Below, piece by piece: positions 54,784 through 63,620 of a DNA stretch of 64,000 nt. Position 1 is the first letter of the stretch, and every line of letters begins with the position of its first letter. A program made the translations under genes and the position numbers. The notes beneath the pieces were generated by a model. The model was not told the origin of the DNA. It was given only the letters and a program-made list of their open reading frames with translations, and did no database searches. Source of the stretch: Moraxella osloensis (GTDB lineage Bacteria; Pseudomonadota; Gammaproteobacteria; Pseudomonadales; Moraxellaceae); the NCBI RefSeq assembly GCF_009867135.1, contig NZ_CP047226.1, positions 806,001 to 870,000 on the forward strand, given 5' to 3'.

Positions 54784-56148
54784 ATGAGAAAGTTAAACAA
54801 TACGGTTCAACGGCATACGAGTAAATGGCTTAATAAAGTCTATAAATGGCTATTATCCGTGATGGTTTTTTATCAACATTCCTCGGTGTACGCTGCGACG
54901 CCCACCAATGAGCAGCTATATGACTACCAAAATGTGATGTGGGTGGTTATTGGCGGTTTGCTAGTGTTCTTTATGCAGGCGGGCTTTGCGCTCATTGAAT
55001 CAGGCTCAGTGCGCAGTAAAAATACGGTGAATGTGTTGATGAAAAACTACACCGACATGGCGATTGGCGGATTAATTTTTTATATCTTGGGCTATGGTTT
55101 GATGGCAGGCAACAACCCCACAGGTTACGTGGGTCAAAGCGAGTTTTTACCAGAGCAGCTTAGCAATATGCAATGGGCACATTTGTTTTTTCAGATGATG
55201 TTTGCCTCCACCGCCGCCACCATTGCCAGTGGTGCGATGGCGGAGCGTATTAAATTTTCAGGGTATTTGATTGGTACGTTGATGACTTGCGGACTGATTT
55301 ATCCAGTCGTAGCAAGTTGGGCATGGGGCGGTTATTATGGCGGTCAAGGCTGGCTTGCCCAGCTTGGATTTATTGATTTTGCCGGCTCTTCGGTGGTGCA
55401 CTCTGTCGGTGGCTGGTTAGCGCTCGCGGGTATTATCGTGCTTGGACCGCGTATTGGTCGCTTTGCCCCTGATGGCACGCCGCGTTTGATTGCCGGTCAT
55501 AATCTCACGCTTGTCACCTTAGGCGGCTTTATTCTATGGCTAGCGTGGTTTGGATTTAACGCAGGTTCTACACTGACTAGCTCAGGTAATTTGGGCAAAA
55601 TCATGCTAAATACCCACCTAGCAGGGGTCAGTGCGGTGACGGCTTATCTGCTGATTTCAGGGGTAATGCGTAAAGCAATTTTATTGAGTGATACGGTCAA
55701 TATCAGCCTTGCAGGGTTGGTCGCCATTACCGCAGGCTGTGCGACCATGTCACCTGTGTATGCGATTGTTACCGGTGGTGGTGCATGTTTGGCGTATTTG
55801 GCGGTGAAGCGGTTGTTGGATAATGTTCAAATGGATGATGCGGTGTATGCCGTTGCTGTGCATGTGGGTGGCGGTGTGTGGGGTACGCTGGCAGCAGGGC
55901 TGTTTTATGAAGGTGATTTATTCAGCACCCATCGTATCATCGTACAGATGATGGGTATCGGGGCAATGTTTGTCTGGTCGTTTGGACTGGGTATGGTGGT
56001 GTATTTTGTGATTGAAAAAACCATCGGTCTTCGCGTACTTGCACAGCATGAGCAACGTGGGCTTGACTTTACCGAACATGCCGAAGGGGCTTACCCTGAA
56101 TTCCAAGATAGCTTATTTAGTCAGCAAACGCTAACTGAGCGGCACTAG
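54784..56148 (+). CDS. amtB: Ammonium transporter AmtB
   Basis: A 454-residue Amt/MEP/Rh protein with about eleven membrane helices after a cleavable-looking N-terminus (ending VYAATPTNEQ). The pore twin His lie in SSVVHSVGG and AVHVGGG. FFMQAGFALIESGSVRSKNTVNVLMKN is the family signature. It conducts ammonium into the cell. No glnK gene is adjacent, which is unusual, since amtB is mostly paired with it. Confidence 0.94.
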   Translation: MRKLNNTVQRHTSKWLNKVYKWLLSVMVFYQHSSVYAATPTNEQLYDYQNVMWVVIGGLLVFFMQAGFALIESGSVRSKNTVNVLMKNYTDMAIGGLIFYILGYGLMAGNNPTGYVGQSEFLPEQLSNMQWAHLFFQMMFASTAATIASGAMAERIKFSGYLIGTLMTCGLIYPVVASWAWGGYYGGQGWLAQLGFIDFAGSSVVHSVGGWLALAGIIVLGPRIGRFAPDGTPRLIAGHNLTLVTLGGFILWLAWFGFNAGSTLTSSGNLGKIMLNTHLAGVSAVTAYLLISGVMRKAILLSDTVNISLAGLVAITAGCATMSPVYAIVTGGGACLAYLAVKRLLDNVQMDDAVYAVAVHVGGGVWGTLAAGLFYEGDLFSTHRIIVQMMGIGAMFVWSFGLGMVVYFVIEKTIGLRVLAQHEQRGLDFTEHAEGAYPEFQDSLFSQQTLTERH

Positions 56149-56255
56149 TTTTAAATTTTTGCGGTACCTGTATGCTCTGTTGTCACAGGTATCCAACTAA
56201 CCACAGTGATTTGCGTCAATTGTAATTTTATTAACTTTAAATATTTGGCACCGTC

Positions 56256-57020
56256 ATGAACAAAGAAGCTACTATCAAATCTGCGTTAACACCGTTTTTA
56301 AAAGATGCTGATATACGTAAAGCCATGGACATCTTTCATAAAGATTATGCCGATATTACGCCTTACCAAATCCAGCGTTTTGTCCATGAGATTACGCAAG
56401 ACAACGCAACCAAAGAATATCGCTCAAATATCCGTCGAAGTTTGATGAAAGCGCTGAGTGATTATCAAATGGGTGCAGGCAACCCCCAACCGACGACCCA
56501 TGATATCCTTAATTTGGGGCAAAATAGTCCAGCAATTCACCCATCACCCAGTCAAATAGCTATCGCTAACCAAAAACCTGATTCAGTATCTAGCCCAATA
56601 TTTAGCCAAACATCTAACCAAATAGCTGCCTTTGAGTTACTGATTAATAGTTTTATGGTGCAATTTTCACCATTATTGGGCAGCCAAATTTTAGACAGTG
56701 TCAAGCAGACGATTCATCAGCATCATCATTCATCAAAATCCCGTGGTTTTGGGCTATTAGCTCGCAGGGCAGAAACCAATCAGGCTTTAACCTTAACCAT
56801 GATTCACTTTTTTGATCAGTTTTTTGGTGGCGATAAACAAAGTGCATTGACAATGTCGTTGAACGATGCGGATACAGCAGGATTTAGAACTATCTTATCA
56901 TTATTTTATCAGCAAGCGTGTCAATGGGCAGGGCCTACTGATGCAGATATTGCTTTGGCGCAAGCAAACAAGATTACCAAAGCCAAGTTTGACGTATCTT
57001 TGGTTGAAAAATTTATGTAG
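56256..57020 (+). CDS. Conserved hypothetical protein, 254 aa
   Basis: I do not recognise the family. A basic helical N-terminal domain (about 1-75: DIRKAMDIFHKDYADITPYQIQRFVHEIT) is joined by a Ser/Gln/Pro linker to a second helical domain (about 125-254), which includes HQHHHSSKSR and a run of conserved-looking helices. No signal peptide, no membrane segment. It lies alone after amtB. Confidence 0.65.
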   Translation: MNKEATIKSALTPFLKDADIRKAMDIFHKDYADITPYQIQRFVHEITQDNATKEYRSNIRRSLMKALSDYQMGAGNPQPTTHDILNLGQNSPAIHPSPSQIAIANQKPDSVSSPIFSQTSNQIAAFELLINSFMVQFSPLLGSQILDSVKQTIHQHHHSSKSRGFGLLARRAETNQALTLTMIHFFDQFFGGDKQSALTMSLNDADTAGFRTILSLFYQQACQWAGPTDADIALAQANKITKAKFDVSLVEKFM

Positions 57021-57448
57021 AATGCCATTTATGTAACAGGCCAGGGATGCACAGCGCAATAGTATTTTTTTTCAAAATTGAAGAGGCTCAATGTTAATTT
57101 TCAAGTCTCAGGTCCTAAGTCCAGTGCAACAATCAACACCACAATATTACTGGATTTTTATTATTAAAGAAGCGCAAACATGTGAAAGTTAATCAAATGA
57201 TTTTACTGGGGTGGGTTGAATAATAAATAGTATCACACATAACGATATCCAACATAAGGTCACCGCTGTTACCAATTCATTCACTACAGCAGGCATTTGA
57301 TTAACGCTTATAAGCGATTATACTTAGCAAAAAGCCATTCTCTTACATAAATGTTTAATCATTTCAAATTTAACGTTTTGACTTAAAAACGTCCTGACTT
57401 AAAAACGTCATTGCTTAAAAAAGAGAAATACTTAACAAAGAGAAACCT
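57021..57448. other. Intergenic region with a doubtful 33-codon frame
   Basis: A short frame at 57090-57191 begins MLIFKSQVLSPV with GAGG upstream, but nothing else supports it. Just before the next gene, three near copies of an AAAACGTC-type element occur around 57384-57420. No RNA gene recognised. Confidence 0.35.
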
Positions 57449-58393
57449 ATGCCGAATTCATCGACCCACGCTACAAAAAACCCGCCATCCGCCACCGTCC
57501 GCTCAAATAAACTCAAACTTGGGGCTGCTGCGGTTATAGCCCTTGTGGGGTTAAGTTTGACAGGCTGTCATAGCATGACGACAAAAAATGCACCAATCGC
57601 CGCAAAAGCTGATAGCACTAGCACGGTATCAAATGGCATTAAAACCATCAAAAATATTGCCTATGGCACAGATACTCGCCAACAACTCGATATTTATACC
57701 CCTGCAGACGGTCAGCGTCACCCTGTGTTGATATTTGTATACGGGGGCAGCTGGCAACATGGCAAACGCCAAACCTATGGCTTTGTCGGTAAGCAGTTTG
57801 CCAAGTCGGGCTACACCACAGTGGTGGTGGATTATCGCTTAGCCCCTGCAAACGTATTCCCAGATTATGTGCTCGATACAGCCAGCGCCATGGGGTGGGT
57901 GTATCGCAATATCGCTCAATATGGCGGCAATCCTAATCAGCTGTTTGTCATGGGGCATTCGGCAGGGGCGTTTAATGTGGTATCTGCGGTGGATGATAGC
58001 CGTTTTTGGAAAACCATCGGCATTCCCAACAAGGCAATATTAGGCGTGATTGGACTAGCAGGGCCGTATGATTACGATTTTCGTAGCGGTACTACCAAAG
58101 TCGCCTTTCCAGCTGATAGCACGCGCCAACAAGTAATGCCTGTGTATCATATCCGCCAAGGTGTACCCCCGCATTTTTTGGTCACAGGCAGTAAAGACAC
58201 GCTTGTCTACCCACAAAATGCTGATAGCCTACAAAAAGCGCTGACCCAAGCAGGCGGCAACGTGGAACGGGTGCAAGTCCCTGCCACTCATGCAGGCATC
58301 GTCATTGGACTGGCAACACCGTTACAGTCTTTTTATCCCACCTTTAACAAGGTCAATGATTTTATGCAGCGGCATTTGCCAACAGCGCAGTGA
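57449..58393 (+). CDS. Alpha/beta-hydrolase lipoprotein (esterase-like)
   Basis: A 314-residue protein with a lipobox LTGC (C40) after a hydrophobic stretch. The hydrolase has FVYGGSWQHGKR (oxyanion-hole region, HGGSW-like), the nucleophile elbow GHSAGAF, an Asp in TGSKDTLV and a His in ATHAGIV. This fits carboxylesterases of the BD-FAE/kynurenine-formamidase-like group. The substrate is unknown; the protein should sit on the periplasmic face of a membrane. Confidence 0.82.
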   Translation: MPNSSTHATKNPPSATVRSNKLKLGAAAVIALVGLSLTGCHSMTTKNAPIAAKADSTSTVSNGIKTIKNIAYGTDTRQQLDIYTPADGQRHPVLIFVYGGSWQHGKRQTYGFVGKQFAKSGYTTVVVDYRLAPANVFPDYVLDTASAMGWVYRNIAQYGGNPNQLFVMGHSAGAFNVVSAVDDSRFWKTIGIPNKAILGVIGLAGPYDYDFRSGTTKVAFPADSTRQQVMPVYHIRQGVPPHFLVTGSKDTLVYPQNADSLQKALTQAGGNVERVQVPATHAGIVIGLATPLQSFYPTFNKVNDFMQRHLPTAQ

Positions 58394-58718
58394 GAAAAAT
58401 TTCCAAGAAAAAATTTAAAGCTAGCAAATTTTAGCGAGCAACGCAATCCAATGCATACCACAGCCAAGCCAGTAGCATCAAATGCGATAAGAGAATTAAA
58501 ACCGAGTTGAGTTAACCGACTCGGTTTGCATTTTTATGCAATTATTTATGCCATTTACTCTCCAATCTTCGCTGTAATTTTTACTGCCTAGACAGCTGCT
58601 GCAACATAATGATGCTATTTCACACAGCGGCTATCCGCTTATAATAAACGGCATTGACCCGCTTATCATAAAAAAGTTCTCACTATCCTCATAACAACAT
58701 AACGAACAGGACTTCCTA
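58394..58718 (+). terminator. Gap with terminator of the esterase gene (hairpin 58498-58527)
   Basis: AAACCGAGT (58498-58506) pairs with ACTCGGTTT (58519-58527), followed after GCA by five T. The rest of the gap holds the gabD upstream region; no other feature recognised. Confidence 0.65.
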
Positions 58719-60173
58719 ATGCTACCACTCAAAGACCCCTCATTACTGCAAACCCAGTCACTCATTGACAACCAATGGACGGACGCCACGACAGGCGACA
58801 CCATTGATGTCACCAACCCATTTGACAACCAAGTGATTGCCACCATACCCAGCCTAGAAAAATCCCAAGTCATCGACGCCGTCGCCATCGCCCACAAAGC
58901 GCAAATAGACTGGGCACAAAAAACCGCCAACGAGCGCGCAGCTATTTTAAACAACTGGGCGGATTTAATCGACCAAAATAAAGAAGATTTGGCGACCATC
59001 ATGACAGCCGAGCAAGGCAAGCCAATCACCGAATCGCGCGGTGAAATCGGCTATGCCAATAGCTTTATTCGCTGGTTTGCTGAAGAAGGCAAACGCATCT
59101 ATGGTGACATCATCCCTAGCACCAACAAAGACCTACGCTACGTGGTGTTAAAACAACCGATTGGCGTATGCGCGGCGATTACCCCTTGGAATTTCCCCGC
59201 CGCCATGATTACCCGCAAAGTTGCCCCTGCCTTAGCCGCTGGCTGCAGCATAATTGTCAAACCTGCTACTGAAACACCCTTGACCGCATTAGCACTGGGC
59301 GAACTTGCCATACGTGCAGGCTTACCTGCAGGCTTGCTACAAATCGTCACCGGTAAATCCTCAGTGATTGGCGAAGTGCTCACCCAAGATGAACGTATCC
59401 ACAAATTGTCATTCACCGGCTCTACCGAAGTTGGTCGCACTTTGATGGCGCAGTGTGCCTCCACGGTCAAAAAACTCTCAATGGAACTAGGGGGTAATGC
59501 CCCATTTATCGTCTTTGATGATGCCGACTTAGAGAAAGCAGCAACCGGTCTTATCGCTTCCAAATACCGTAACGCGGGGCAAACCTGCGTCTGTGCAAAC
59601 CGCGTGTATGTGCAAGCAAGCATCAAGGATAAATTTTTAGCCCTCTTCAAACAAAAAGTAGAAGCCTTAAAAGTCGGTAACGGTATGACAGAGGGCACAA
59701 ATATCGGTCCGCTCATCAACCAAGGTGCACTGGACAAAGTCGAGCAGTTACTTGAAGATGCAGTCAACAAAGGCGCGACAATTTTAACTGGGGGTAAAAA
59801 ACATGCAGCATCGGCGTTAAGTTTTGAGCCAACCGTTATCACCGGGATTACCGATGACATGGACATTGCTACTCAAGAGATTTTTGGTCCGATTGCGCCC
59901 GTGTTTGTGTTTGATAGCGATGAGGAAGTGATTGCCCATGCCAATAATACGATTTATGGACTAGCGGCATATTTTTATACCCAAAGCGTTGCGCGCTCGT
60001 GGAAAGTGTGTGAAGGACTCGAATACGGTATGGTCGCCCAAAACACAGGGCTGTTATCAACTGAAGTTGCACCGTTTGGGGGTGTCAAGCAATCAGGCTT
60101 TGGGCGTGAAGGCTCAAAATATGGGATTGACGAGTATGTGACTACCAAATATTGGTGTATTGATGTGCAATAA
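58719..60173 (+). CDS. gabD: Succinate-semialdehyde dehydrogenase GabD
   Basis: A 484-residue NAD(P)-dependent aldehyde dehydrogenase. The catalytic Glu lies in MELGGNAPFIVF and the Cys in NAGQTCVCANR. FTGSTEVG binds the cofactor and FGREGSKYGIDEYVTTKY is a GabD-type ending. It oxidises succinic semialdehyde to succinate at the end of the GABA route. No gabT or gabP neighbour is present. Confidence 0.9.
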   Translation: MLPLKDPSLLQTQSLIDNQWTDATTGDTIDVTNPFDNQVIATIPSLEKSQVIDAVAIAHKAQIDWAQKTANERAAILNNWADLIDQNKEDLATIMTAEQGKPITESRGEIGYANSFIRWFAEEGKRIYGDIIPSTNKDLRYVVLKQPIGVCAAITPWNFPAAMITRKVAPALAAGCSIIVKPATETPLTALALGELAIRAGLPAGLLQIVTGKSSVIGEVLTQDERIHKLSFTGSTEVGRTLMAQCASTVKKLSMELGGNAPFIVFDDADLEKAATGLIASKYRNAGQTCVCANRVYVQASIKDKFLALFKQKVEALKVGNGMTEGTNIGPLINQGALDKVEQLLEDAVNKGATILTGGKKHAASALSFEPTVITGITDDMDIATQEIFGPIAPVFVFDSDEEVIAHANNTIYGLAAYFYTQSVARSWKVCEGLEYGMVAQNTGLLSTEVAPFGGVKQSGFGREGSKYGIDEYVTTKYWCIDVQ

Positions 60174-60276
60174 TAGTTAAATCGTCCAAATTCATGGCAT
60201 ACATTGCCATGAGTGGGCGTGAGATTGAACGCGCCAATTTAGCTTATTGGTTTTTACAATTAGCGCTTTAGAATTT

Positions 60277-60825
60277 TTACTCAGTGATATCAAATACTTG
60301 GCGCAGATATGCCAAAAAGGTATCGTTATCGGTCATGGTTTTACCCGGGCTGTCGGATATTTTGGCAACCGATTGCCCGTCACATGCCACCAGTTGTAGG
60401 ACGATGTTGAGCGGTGTTTGCCCCATATCATTGACAATCGCCAACACATAGATTTCAAACATCATTGCTTGAATCATCGATCCTTCAATGCGAATGTCTA
60501 ACCGACCTTCAGCATCAAGGGTCGCTTTGATAAAACGCCGTTTGAGTTGAAATAACTCAAGATAATCAACAAAGTCACTTTTGATAAAGCGCAGGCCACG
60601 AAGGTATTGTAGCTCATCGGCTGTAAAACGCAGTTCGCAAAGCGAATCGCGCTCGCTATTGACTTCATCGAGTAGCGTTGATAAGGGGGGGGATAGGCGG
60701 TGTCTTCAAGGTTGCGACAGCGAGATGCATATACGCTATGCGTCTGTGGAAACTTGTGTAGCACACACTTGTAGCATGGTAAATTTGTATAAATCCGTGT
60801 CCAACAAAGACTTAATAATCGCCAT
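60277..60825 (-). pseudogene. pncB: Nicotinate phosphoribosyltransferase, frameshifted and internally deleted
   Basis: The minus strand reads, in three successive frames, [20 protein letters not shown] (start 60825), then [18 protein letters not shown], then [20 protein letters not shown] and on to a normal-looking end, [20 protein letters not shown]. These are the beginning and end of PncB. One frameshift lies after the 20th codon (GTGTGTG); a second is at a run of eight G (60685-60692). After VLAIVND the sequence jumps to the C-terminal end, so roughly half of the usual 400 residues, including the catalytic core, is missing. The gene cannot be functional. Confidence 0.88.
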
Positions 60826-60916
60826 CACTCATCCTAAATTATGTAACTATCGATATGAGTGACTACTTTAGCATTAAATCGCTTGGATTGTACAAAATCT
60901 GACTTGGTGCTTGGCA

Positions 60917-61423
60917 TTATGGTTGGCTGGGCGTATCGACTTTAATTGTATTGACGGCATGGTATTCACGGTTAAAATACACCAAGCCTGTCTGGTCTTT
61001 GCCTTGTTGTATGGCTTCGATACGACAAATAAAAATCCCGTGTGTGCCGACTTCTTGGATTTGCTCGATTTGGCAATCAAAGCTCACCAAGGCATTGTCC
61101 AAAATCGGTGATTGGGTCATCAAGGTATGCCATGTGCCATGCTCAAAGCGCGCTTGCGCTTCAAGTTTGGAGGCAAAAACCTCGGATAATTCTGCATGAT
61201 GGTCAGCCAGCACATTCACCGCCAATACCTTGTTTTGCACAAAATTTTCATACGAGCGTGAGGCGGTATTCATACATACAAGCAAGGTCGGTGGGTTATC
61301 GGTTACACTGCACACCGCCGATGCAGTAAAGCCATGACGACCCGCAGGGCCATCGGTAGTGACCACATTGACCGCAGCCGATAACATCGACATGGCATTT
61401 TTAAAATCAGTAACGTCAACCAT
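60917..61423 (-). CDS. Flavin reductase (RutF/HpaC-like), partner of the MesD system
   Basis: About 168 residues of the flavin-reductase-like fold. AAVNVVTTDGPAGRHGFTAS, AVCSVTDNPPTLLVCMN, LVSFDCQIEQ, VGTHGIF and YFNREYHAV closely follow RutF. Such enzymes use NAD(P)H to make free reduced flavin for a partner monooxygenase. The ATG at 61423 has GGA 7 bases upstream; the frame is open from a TTG at 61435. It starts 20 bases after the methionine synthase stop, so it is in the same operon. No rut pyrimidine genes are present, which argues for a role with DUF1852. Confidence 0.85.
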   Translation of the reverse strand: MVDVTDFKNAMSMLSAAVNVVTTDGPAGRHGFTASAVCSVTDNPPTLLVCMNTASRSYENFVQNKVLAVNVLADHHAELSEVFASKLEAQARFEHGTWHTLMTQSPILDNALVSFDCQIEQIQEVGTHGIFICRIEAIQQGKDQTGLVYFNREYHAVNTIKVDTPSQP

Positions 61424-61443
61424 TGTTTTTTCCAAAGTACTTT

Positions 61444-62499
61444 TTAAATTATTAGGTCGTCCAATTGATGCGTGGCTAAATAGTCATTTCGGACGAGCTT
61501 GGCGCCTTGTGCTAAGGCAGACAGCTTGCCTTGTGCCACATGGCGGGGGAGCGGCGCCATCCCGCAATTGGTACAAGGGTACAAATTTTCAGCATCCACA
61601 AACTGCAAGGCTTTATGCAGCGTTTCTGCCACTTGCTCAGGCGTTTCTATTTGATGCGTCGCCACATCAATCGCGCCCACCATCACTTTTTTGCCACGAA
61701 TCAATTCGATAAGTTCCATCGGTACGCGCGAATTGTGACATTCTAGCGACACCATATCAATCGCCGATTGTTGTAGTTTGGGGAAGATGGCTTCATACTG
61801 TCGCCATTCACTGCCCAAGGTTTGTTTCCAATCGGTATTGGCTTTGATGCCATAACCATAACAGATATGGACGGCGGTGTCACATTTCAACCCTTCGATA
61901 GCACGTTCGAGTGCCGCAATGCCCCAATCATTAACTTCATCAAAAAATACATTAAAGGCAGGCTCATCAAATTGAATAATATCAACCCCTGCCGCCGCCA
62001 GTTCTTTGGCTTCTTGGTTCAGTAGTTTGGCAAATTCCCAAGCCAGCTTTTCTCGGCTGCCGTAGTATTGGTCACTGAGGGTATCAATCATGGTCATGGG
62101 TCCAGGTAGCGCCCATTTGATAGGTTTGTCTGTGTGCTGACGCAAAAACTTGGCGTCCTCAGCAAATACCGATTGCGGGCGCGACACCGCACCCACCACA
62201 GTCGGCACACTGGCTTCATAGCGATTGCGAATTTTTACCGTAGCGCGATTGGCAAAATCAACCCCCTCTAGATGCTCAATAAAGGTGGTGACAAAATGTT
62301 GGCGGGTTTGCTCGCCATCACTGACAATATCAATGCCTGCCGCTAGTTGCTGCTGCAATGATACCAATAACGCGTCTTGTTTGCCTTGGACAAGCGTGCT
62401 GTCTGTTAGCTTCCAAGGTGACCAAAGTTGTTCAGGTTCGGCAAGCCAGCTTGGTTTAGGCAGGCTACCTGCCGTTGATGTTGGAAAAAGTGTCGTCAT
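61444..62499 (-). CDS. mesD: Core methionine synthase (MesD type), no folate domain
   Basis: A 351-residue protein equivalent to only the C-terminal catalytic half of MetE. It starts FPTSTAGSLPKPSWL; the expected zinc and homocysteine ligands are H211 and C213 (VHICYG), E253 (SLECHN) and C312 (TNCGMAPL), with DEPAF at 178-182. The N-terminal folate-binding half of MetE (about 350 residues) is absent. Its pairing with DUF1852 identifies the MesD family, reported to make methionine without methyl-folate or cobalamin and to require DUF1852 and oxygen. The methyl donor is unknown. Confidence 0.88.
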   Translation of the reverse strand: MTTLFPTSTAGSLPKPSWLAEPEQLWSPWKLTDSTLVQGKQDALLVSLQQQLAAGIDIVSDGEQTRQHFVTTFIEHLEGVDFANRATVKIRNRYEASVPTVVGAVSRPQSVFAEDAKFLRQHTDKPIKWALPGPMTMIDTLSDQYYGSREKLAWEFAKLLNQEAKELAAAGVDIIQFDEPAFNVFFDEVNDWGIAALERAIEGLKCDTAVHICYGYGIKANTDWKQTLGSEWRQYEAIFPKLQQSAIDMVSLECHNSRVPMELIELIRGKKVMVGAIDVATHQIETPEQVAETLHKALQFVDAENLYPCTNCGMAPLPRHVAQGKLSALAQGAKLVRNDYLATHQLDDLII

Positions 62500-62562
62500 T
62501 GTTTTCTCTTTAATTGTTTGGTGTCAGCAAAACTGCTTAAGCGACTTATTAAGCTAGTTGGG

Positions 62563-63540
62563 TTAAGCTACTTGGGAATTTAACCAGTTTTGTAATAAGG
62601 TTTGATAGGGTTTGATAAAGTGGGTTTCTGTGTATTGACCTTGTTGAATCGCCAGCTGGCTACGTTCTTCACGGTCATACTCGATTTTGGTCAGTGAATA
62701 ATCCTCATGATTTAAACTGGGCCGATAGCTTTGACCTGCCACGCTATTGGCGTTATAAATCTCAGGACGATAAATTTTTTGGAACGTTTCCATCGTGCTA
62801 ATCGTGCTGATAAGCTCAAGGTTGGTGTAGTCGTTGAGCAAATCACCTTTAAAATAAAATGCAAAAGGTGCTACTGATTTTGGCGGCATAAAATAACGCA
62901 CCGATAACCCCATTTTGCTAAAGTACTCATCCGTTAGCGAATACGCGTCTTGTACATATTCAGTGCCCAAAATCGGATGACAATTGGCGGTTTGGGTATA
63001 AGTCTTGGTGGTCGAGACACTGAGACAAATCACCGGTGGTTTGTTAAATTGCTCACGATAGGCAGGCGAGTTCAGCACATAATCAAACAACTTACCATGC
63101 AAATCCCCAAACCGCTCGGGCACGCTAAACGATGGCTGGTTTTTGTTATGCGCCAACAGCCATACACTAAAGTCATAATCGCGCACATAGGAAGAAAAAC
63201 TGTTACCCACAATGCCATCGATTCGCTGCTGGGTCTGGGTGTCAAAGATAACGGTTTTTAAAATCTCAATAGCCGGAAAGCTGTCTCCCGTACCCGCTAT
63301 CTCAAGATTGGCAGAGACAATCTCAAGCTCGACCTGATAGCGGTCGCCCGTCACATTGTCCCAATGTGCCAAATCATTAAATCGATGGTTAATCATTTGC
63401 AGGGTATTGCGTAAGTTTTGCTCGCGGTGTTCACCCCGTGCCAGATTGGCAAAGTTGGTAGTCAGCCTAGTATCTTTGGCAGGTTGGTAATTTTCATCAA
63501 ATGCAATGGTTTTGATATGACAATCAATCGGTAAAGTCAT
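62563..63540 (-). CDS. mesX: DUF1852 protein MesX, required partner of MesD
   Basis: A 325-residue soluble protein without signal peptide: it begins MTLPIDCHIKTIAFDENYQP and contains NFANLARGEHREQNLRNTL, VWLLAHNKNQPSF and the C-terminal HEDYSLTKIEYDREERSQ. I recognise it as DUF1852 by its features and its position before a core methionine synthase. Its biochemistry is unsettled. With a flavin reductase in the same operon, an oxygen- and flavin-dependent step that makes or transfers the methyl group is plausible but unproven. GGAG stands 9 bases before the ATG. Gap to mesD, 63 bases. Confidence 0.85.
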   Translation of the reverse strand: MTLPIDCHIKTIAFDENYQPAKDTRLTTNFANLARGEHREQNLRNTLQMINHRFNDLAHWDNVTGDRYQVELEIVSANLEIAGTGDSFPAIEILKTVIFDTQTQQRIDGIVGNSFSSYVRDYDFSVWLLAHNKNQPSFSVPERFGDLHGKLFDYVLNSPAYREQFNKPPVICLSVSTTKTYTQTANCHPILGTEYVQDAYSLTDEYFSKMGLSVRYFMPPKSVAPFAFYFKGDLLNDYTNLELISTISTMETFQKIYRPEIYNANSVAGQSYRPSLNHEDYSLTKIEYDREERSQLAIQQGQYTETHFIKPYQTLLQNWLNSQVA

Positions 63541-63565
63541 GTCTATAATCTCCGTAATAGTCGCG

Positions 63566-63620
63566 CAAAAAAATTTTCTTTTAGCCCCCTACGATTACTA
63601 AAAATCGTCACGGCTAAAAG
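63566..63620 (-). promoter_or_regulatory. Two-tier hairpin and T run in the mesX leader
   Basis: On the minus strand CTTTTAGCC pairs with GGCTAAAAG (63612-63620 with 63578-63586) and, inside it, ACGATT with AATCGT (63603-63608 with 63591-63596). A run of seven T follows within a few bases, before the ribosome-binding site. This looks like an attenuator or leader terminator of the mesX-mesD operon. It does not fit a SAM riboswitch that I can recognise. Confidence 0.55.

Noticed and set aside
57090..57191. A 33-codon frame after the 254-aa gene
   Set aside because: Only a weak ribosome-binding site supports it; no terminator, no features.
59138..59866. A long open frame (242 codons) antisense to gabD
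   Set aside because: It mirrors the codon pattern of gabD, has no ribosome-binding site and yields a Ser/Ala-rich protein without recognisable features.
60205..60211. CATGGCA/TGCCATG stem after gabD as a terminator
   Set aside because: No T run follows on either strand.
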